Shown: positions 17,963 through 20,127 of the stretch, one piece after another | Layout of the letters: every line of letters starts with the position of its first letter | Numbering within the stretch: position 1 is the stretch's first letter | From: a virus | DNA length: 20,127 nucleotides | Reading direction: 5' to 3' (one strand) | Virus record (IMG/VR): IMGVR_UViG_3300013094_000359 | Coordinates: 1-20,127 of that record | The notes under the pieces: generated by a model | What the model was told of the DNA's origin: nothing | What the model saw: the letters and a program-made list of their open reading frames with translations, nothing else | Database searches by the model: none | Program-made: the position numbers and the translations under genes

Positions 17963-19315
17963 TCAGTTCGTGGTTGTGGTCAAGGTCAAGGTAACGCGCT
18001 CTCCGGCGTTATTTTCGCCCGGAGTGACGTTGATGCCAATAATACGATAGTTGCCGTCAAACTCATTCGGGTAGAAATTATCCGTGATGACGAGGCGAGC
18101 CTGATCTCCGAGGTTATACGTTCCAAATACAGGGTCGAGGAAAGGCGGCGCTACGACTTGAATTGTTTGCGGTGGGTAAGAGGCGGCGAGTGTCTGACCT
18201 GTCGCAATACCCGTTAGCCATACAGGGTCGGTGATGTTGGAGTAGTTCACAGCATCTTCCAATAAAGGCCAACCGGTAGAAGTTTTGGTTGTGTCTTGGT
18301 ACGAAACTACAAGCTTGCCCTCGTTAGAACCTGCACCAGTCGCATAGAGGGAGTTGACGGCTTTAGAGCCATCCTCTTTGTAGTTGTATTGAACGATGTT
18401 TCCTGCCGGCAAAGTAAAGACAGGTACGCTGGCTGATGTTGCTGAATAGGTGTTGCCTAAGCGCGGATACCCTAGTTGAAGTGTTTTTGTGGGGTTTCCA
18501 TCGCCATCATAGGCAACTTTAATGTTGAAATCGAAACCTGTGTTCGACTTCGCTAGATCAGAGATTGCTGAGAAATACGTTTTCAATTCATACGAATAGT
18601 AAATCTGTTGACCGATAATGACGCCCTGATTGACCGCGCTACCGCCCGATGTGTAGGTATCCGTCAAGGTAACTGGCAGGGAGAATTGGGTCGAGGAGAT
18701 AATGCTCGCAGAGCCAGTTTGGTTGAATCCTGTTCCAGCCGCACCCGTAGGGTTGCCAGTCGATTTAATTCCGGTGACTGTAATCTGTTGCGCGCTTTGA
18801 AAATAATTAGTCGTGGAAGTCGTGTAGGTAATCGTGCTTCCGCTTGCTACGGCATTGGTTATAACGGCAGTTGTGGCTGAGGTTGAGTTAGGGACAATGA
18901 CCCCGATGTTTCCGTAGGGTTTAGCCTGAGCCTGAGTAATGAGGTTTTCAACGATTGTGAATTGCTCTACTCCCGTGAAAGGAGTGGTGGTGGTAATTCT
19001 CCGGCGCTCAAAGTAAGACTCAAACTCACGCGCTGTAAGCTTCAATAGTTGTGAGTTGGAATCCCATTCGCGTTGCCAAATAATGCCGCCCCATACAAGA
19101 ACGCCGTTACGATCGACATAGATAGCGTTGCGACCGGGAATTGTTGAAGGCAATACGTTCAGCGCGGCAGAGTTCACGCCCGACAAAAGAATCTCGCTGG
19201 TCATAGTTCCAGCCGCGTTGATCTGTTGCGTGAAATTGACGTTGGTGAGAGATAACTCGGCAATAATCGAGTTGGTCAGAACGTCAGCGAGCAGATAGCG
19301 GTATTGCGTTGCCAT
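17963..19315 (-). CDS. Minor tail (hub-like) protein with inserted beta domain
   Basis: 450 aa, AGGAG 5 nt before ATG 19315. The start RYLLADVLTNSIIAELSLTN and VNFTQQINAAGTMTSEI, the strands around residue 66-80 (YVDRNGVLVWGGIIW) and the tail LGDQARLVITDNFYPNEFDG match minor tail/baseplate-hub proteins of siphoviruses with hosts in Actinobacteria. Residues about 143-230 are different: a Ser/Thr/Gly-rich stretch containing TITYTTSTTNYF, QITVTGI and STQFSLPVTL, the pattern of a small all-beta module found in many environmental phage proteins. It looks inserted between hub domains. Confidence 0.82.
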   Translation of the reverse strand: MATQYRYLLADVLTNSIIAELSLTNVNFTQQINAAGTMTSEILLSGVNSAALNVLPSTIPGRNAIYVDRNGVLVWGGIIWQREWDSNSQLLKLTAREFESYFERRRITTTTPFTGVEQFTIVENLITQAQAKPYGNIGVIVPNSTSATTAVITNAVASGSTITYTTSTTNYFQSAQQITVTGIKSTGNPTGAAGTGFNQTGSASIISSTQFSLPVTLTDTYTSGGSAVNQGVIIGQQIYYSYELKTYFSAISDLAKSNTGFDFNIKVAYDGDGNPTKTLQLGYPRLGNTYSATSASVPVFTLPAGNIVQYNYKEDGSKAVNSLYATGAGSNEGKLVVSYQDTTKTSTGWPLLEDAVNYSNITDPVWLTGIATGQTLAASYPPQTIQVVAPPFLDPVFGTYNLGDQARLVITDNFYPNEFDGNYRIIGINVTPGENNAGERVTLTLTTTTN

Positions 19316-19317
19316 CG

Positions 19318-19392
19318 TTACTCCTGACTATGTTTGCCGTGTATGTATCCTACGCCTATGCCTAGCGCAAAACTAATGAAAAACAGAAGCAT
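19318..19392 (-). CDS. 24-residue transmembrane micropeptide
   Basis: The frame MLLFFISFALGIGVGYIHGK-HSQE begins at an ATG sharing a base with the preceding stop (TAATG) and ends 2 nt before the minor tail ATG, where its last codons form that gene's AGGAG site. It is one hydrophobic helix with a GIGVGY small-residue face, suited to packing in membranes. Its own ribosome binding site is weak, so coupling would be needed. Confidence 0.45.
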   Translation of the reverse strand: MLLFFISFALGIGVGYIHGKHSQE

Positions 19393-19595
19393 TATTCAGT
19401 TGCTTCGGTAGTTGCTTCGGCATTTGTGTTAGTTAAGGTATCGCTTGCTGGTGTAGAAGAGTTGGATGGGAGTGTGCTTGCAGCCTGTTGGGCATCGTAA
19501 GTTGCTTTTGACATACCTGTTTCAGAACCATCATTGTGAAAGATAATAACAAAATCATTTCCATCACGATCTTTAATTATATTTATTGTATCCAT
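19392..19595 (-). CDS. Small tail-region protein with Ser/Thr/Ala-rich tail
   Basis: 67 codons from ATG 19595 (GGAG, 10 nt upstream; TAATG with the tail-fibre stop). The first half, MDTINIIKDRDGNDFVIIFH, is a small beta hairpin; the second half is a low-complexity tail, STLPSNSSTPASDTLTN and repeated EATTEATE. The DNA here and to the right is more AT-rich than the rest of the window. Possibly a tail chaperone-like or fibre-associated protein; function unknown. Confidence 0.6.
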   Translation of the reverse strand: MDTINIIKDRDGNDFVIIFHNDGSETGMSKATYDAQQAASTLPSNSSTPASDTLTNTNAEATTEATE

Positions 19596-20127
19596 TATAA
19601 CTCTGCTCCAAATCCTAGATAACCGCCACCTGATTGCGCTGCCCAAGTTCCAAACCAACCAGCCGTAAGACCTGATGCCGTAGCGTAAACGTATATTTGT
19701 GATTCTGTCGTTCTAGAACCATTTAGAACAAAACTAGATAAAGAAGCAGCAACCGATTCATCATATTTAACAAATGATAAATTTGAAGCATCAATTACTG
19801 TTGGAATTGTTCTCATTGGAACTGGTGGTTGAATATATGCACCAGCAATTGTTGCGCTTATTGCGGAACCAGAATTTGCAACCATATAGTATTGATTAGC
19901 AGCAGTTCTGCGGAAGTAATACCTCTGGCAAGCGGCTAACTCCCCCTGAAGTGTGCCAGTAGCAGTTGTGAATGGTGTTGCGACTGAACCTGCTTCTAAC
20001 TGCACGCCCCAAAGGTCAATGTTTGTTCCGCTTGTAATATTGTTGAACTGAAACATAATTTCAAGGTTGCTTCCTGTTCCAATGGTTGCACCTGAAAGAG
20101 ATGGGATTGGGATTGTAAGAGAATATC
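19595..20127 (-). CDS. Tail fibre/receptor-binding protein, C-terminal part (5' end off window)
   Basis: The frame stays open to the right edge, so the 5' end is missing; an internal ATG at 20056 is not a credible start. Visible features are a carbohydrate-binding-like strand block (IPIPSLSGATIGTGSN), FQFNNITSGTNIDLWGVQLE, and GSVATPFTTATGTLQGELAA followed by CQRYYFR. The GVQLE.GS.ATPF ... CQRYYF junction is very common in tail-fibre and receptor-binding proteins of environmental phages. The C-terminus (about 110 aa, ending GYLGFGAEL) is a beta-rich, Ser/Ala-rich head domain that probably contacts the host surface. Confidence 0.8.
   Translation of the reverse strand, partial: YSLTIPIPSLSGATIGTGSNLEIMFQFNNITSGTNIDLWGVQLEAGSVATPFTTATGTLQGELAACQRYYFRRTAANQYYMVANSGSAISATIAGAYIQPPVPMRTIPTVIDASNLSFVKYDESVAASLSSFVLNGSRTTESQIYVYATASGLTAGWFGTWAAQSGGGYLGFGAEL

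Overview
The window is part of a tailed double-stranded DNA bacteriophage genome, siphovirus-like in gene content. It carries a portal start, TerS/TerL, minor tail and tail-fibre genes, a holin/endolysin cassette and a replication/recombination module. The host is most likely an actinobacterium: there is a WhiB-family regulator, and several small proteins of types common in actinobacteriophages (DUF6378-like, FmdB-like, CxxC/YPCPTI). Base composition is moderate (about 45-50% G+C by eye), so the host is not a very high-G+C actinomycete; an aquatic actinobacterium is one plausible guess. Coding is almost solid. All genes but one run on the minus strand, and most are joined by ATGA or TAATG overlaps.

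Read in the direction of transcription (high to low coordinate), the window starts with a tail fibre cut by the right edge. It continues with small tail proteins, a minor tail (hub-like) protein, an N-terminally anchored coiled-coil protein, an HNH nuclease, a holin-like protein, an intrinsic terminator, a CHAP endolysin and a small membrane protein. Next come DUF6378-like and metallophosphoesterase genes and an HslV/proteasome-like peptidase, then, past a short plus-strand gene, a recombination/replication block: an annealing-protein candidate, Cas4/RecB-like nuclease, WhiB and a winged-helix replication protein. A sigma70-type promoter at 9214-9242 precedes a RusA resolvase and a run of very small genes, many of them zinc-ribbon microproteins. 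Then follow a secreted lytic-transglycosylase-like protein, HNH nuclease, SSB and a small HTH protein.

The last block before the packaging genes is the most striking. Four genes with overlapping ends encode a ParB/Srx-fold protein, a TET/JBP-type 2-oxoglutarate/Fe(II) oxygenase, a GT-B-like glycosyltransferase and a HAD-fold phosphatase, leading directly into TerS, TerL and portal. The simplest reading is a DNA base hypermodification cassette (oxidise a methylated pyrimidine, then glycosylate it) transcribed with the packaging machinery. No pyrimidine-C5 methyltransferase is visible here.

Other points of interest: 15-bp tandem repeats next to an AT-rich stretch inside the replication gene, which look like a lambda-type origin; about five-fold excess of the palindrome AAGCTT (28 sites counted by eye); a phage Ntn-hydrolase with catalytic residues at T1/D17/K33; a signal peptide reachable only from a non-standard start codon; and a 113-bp TerS/TerL overlap.
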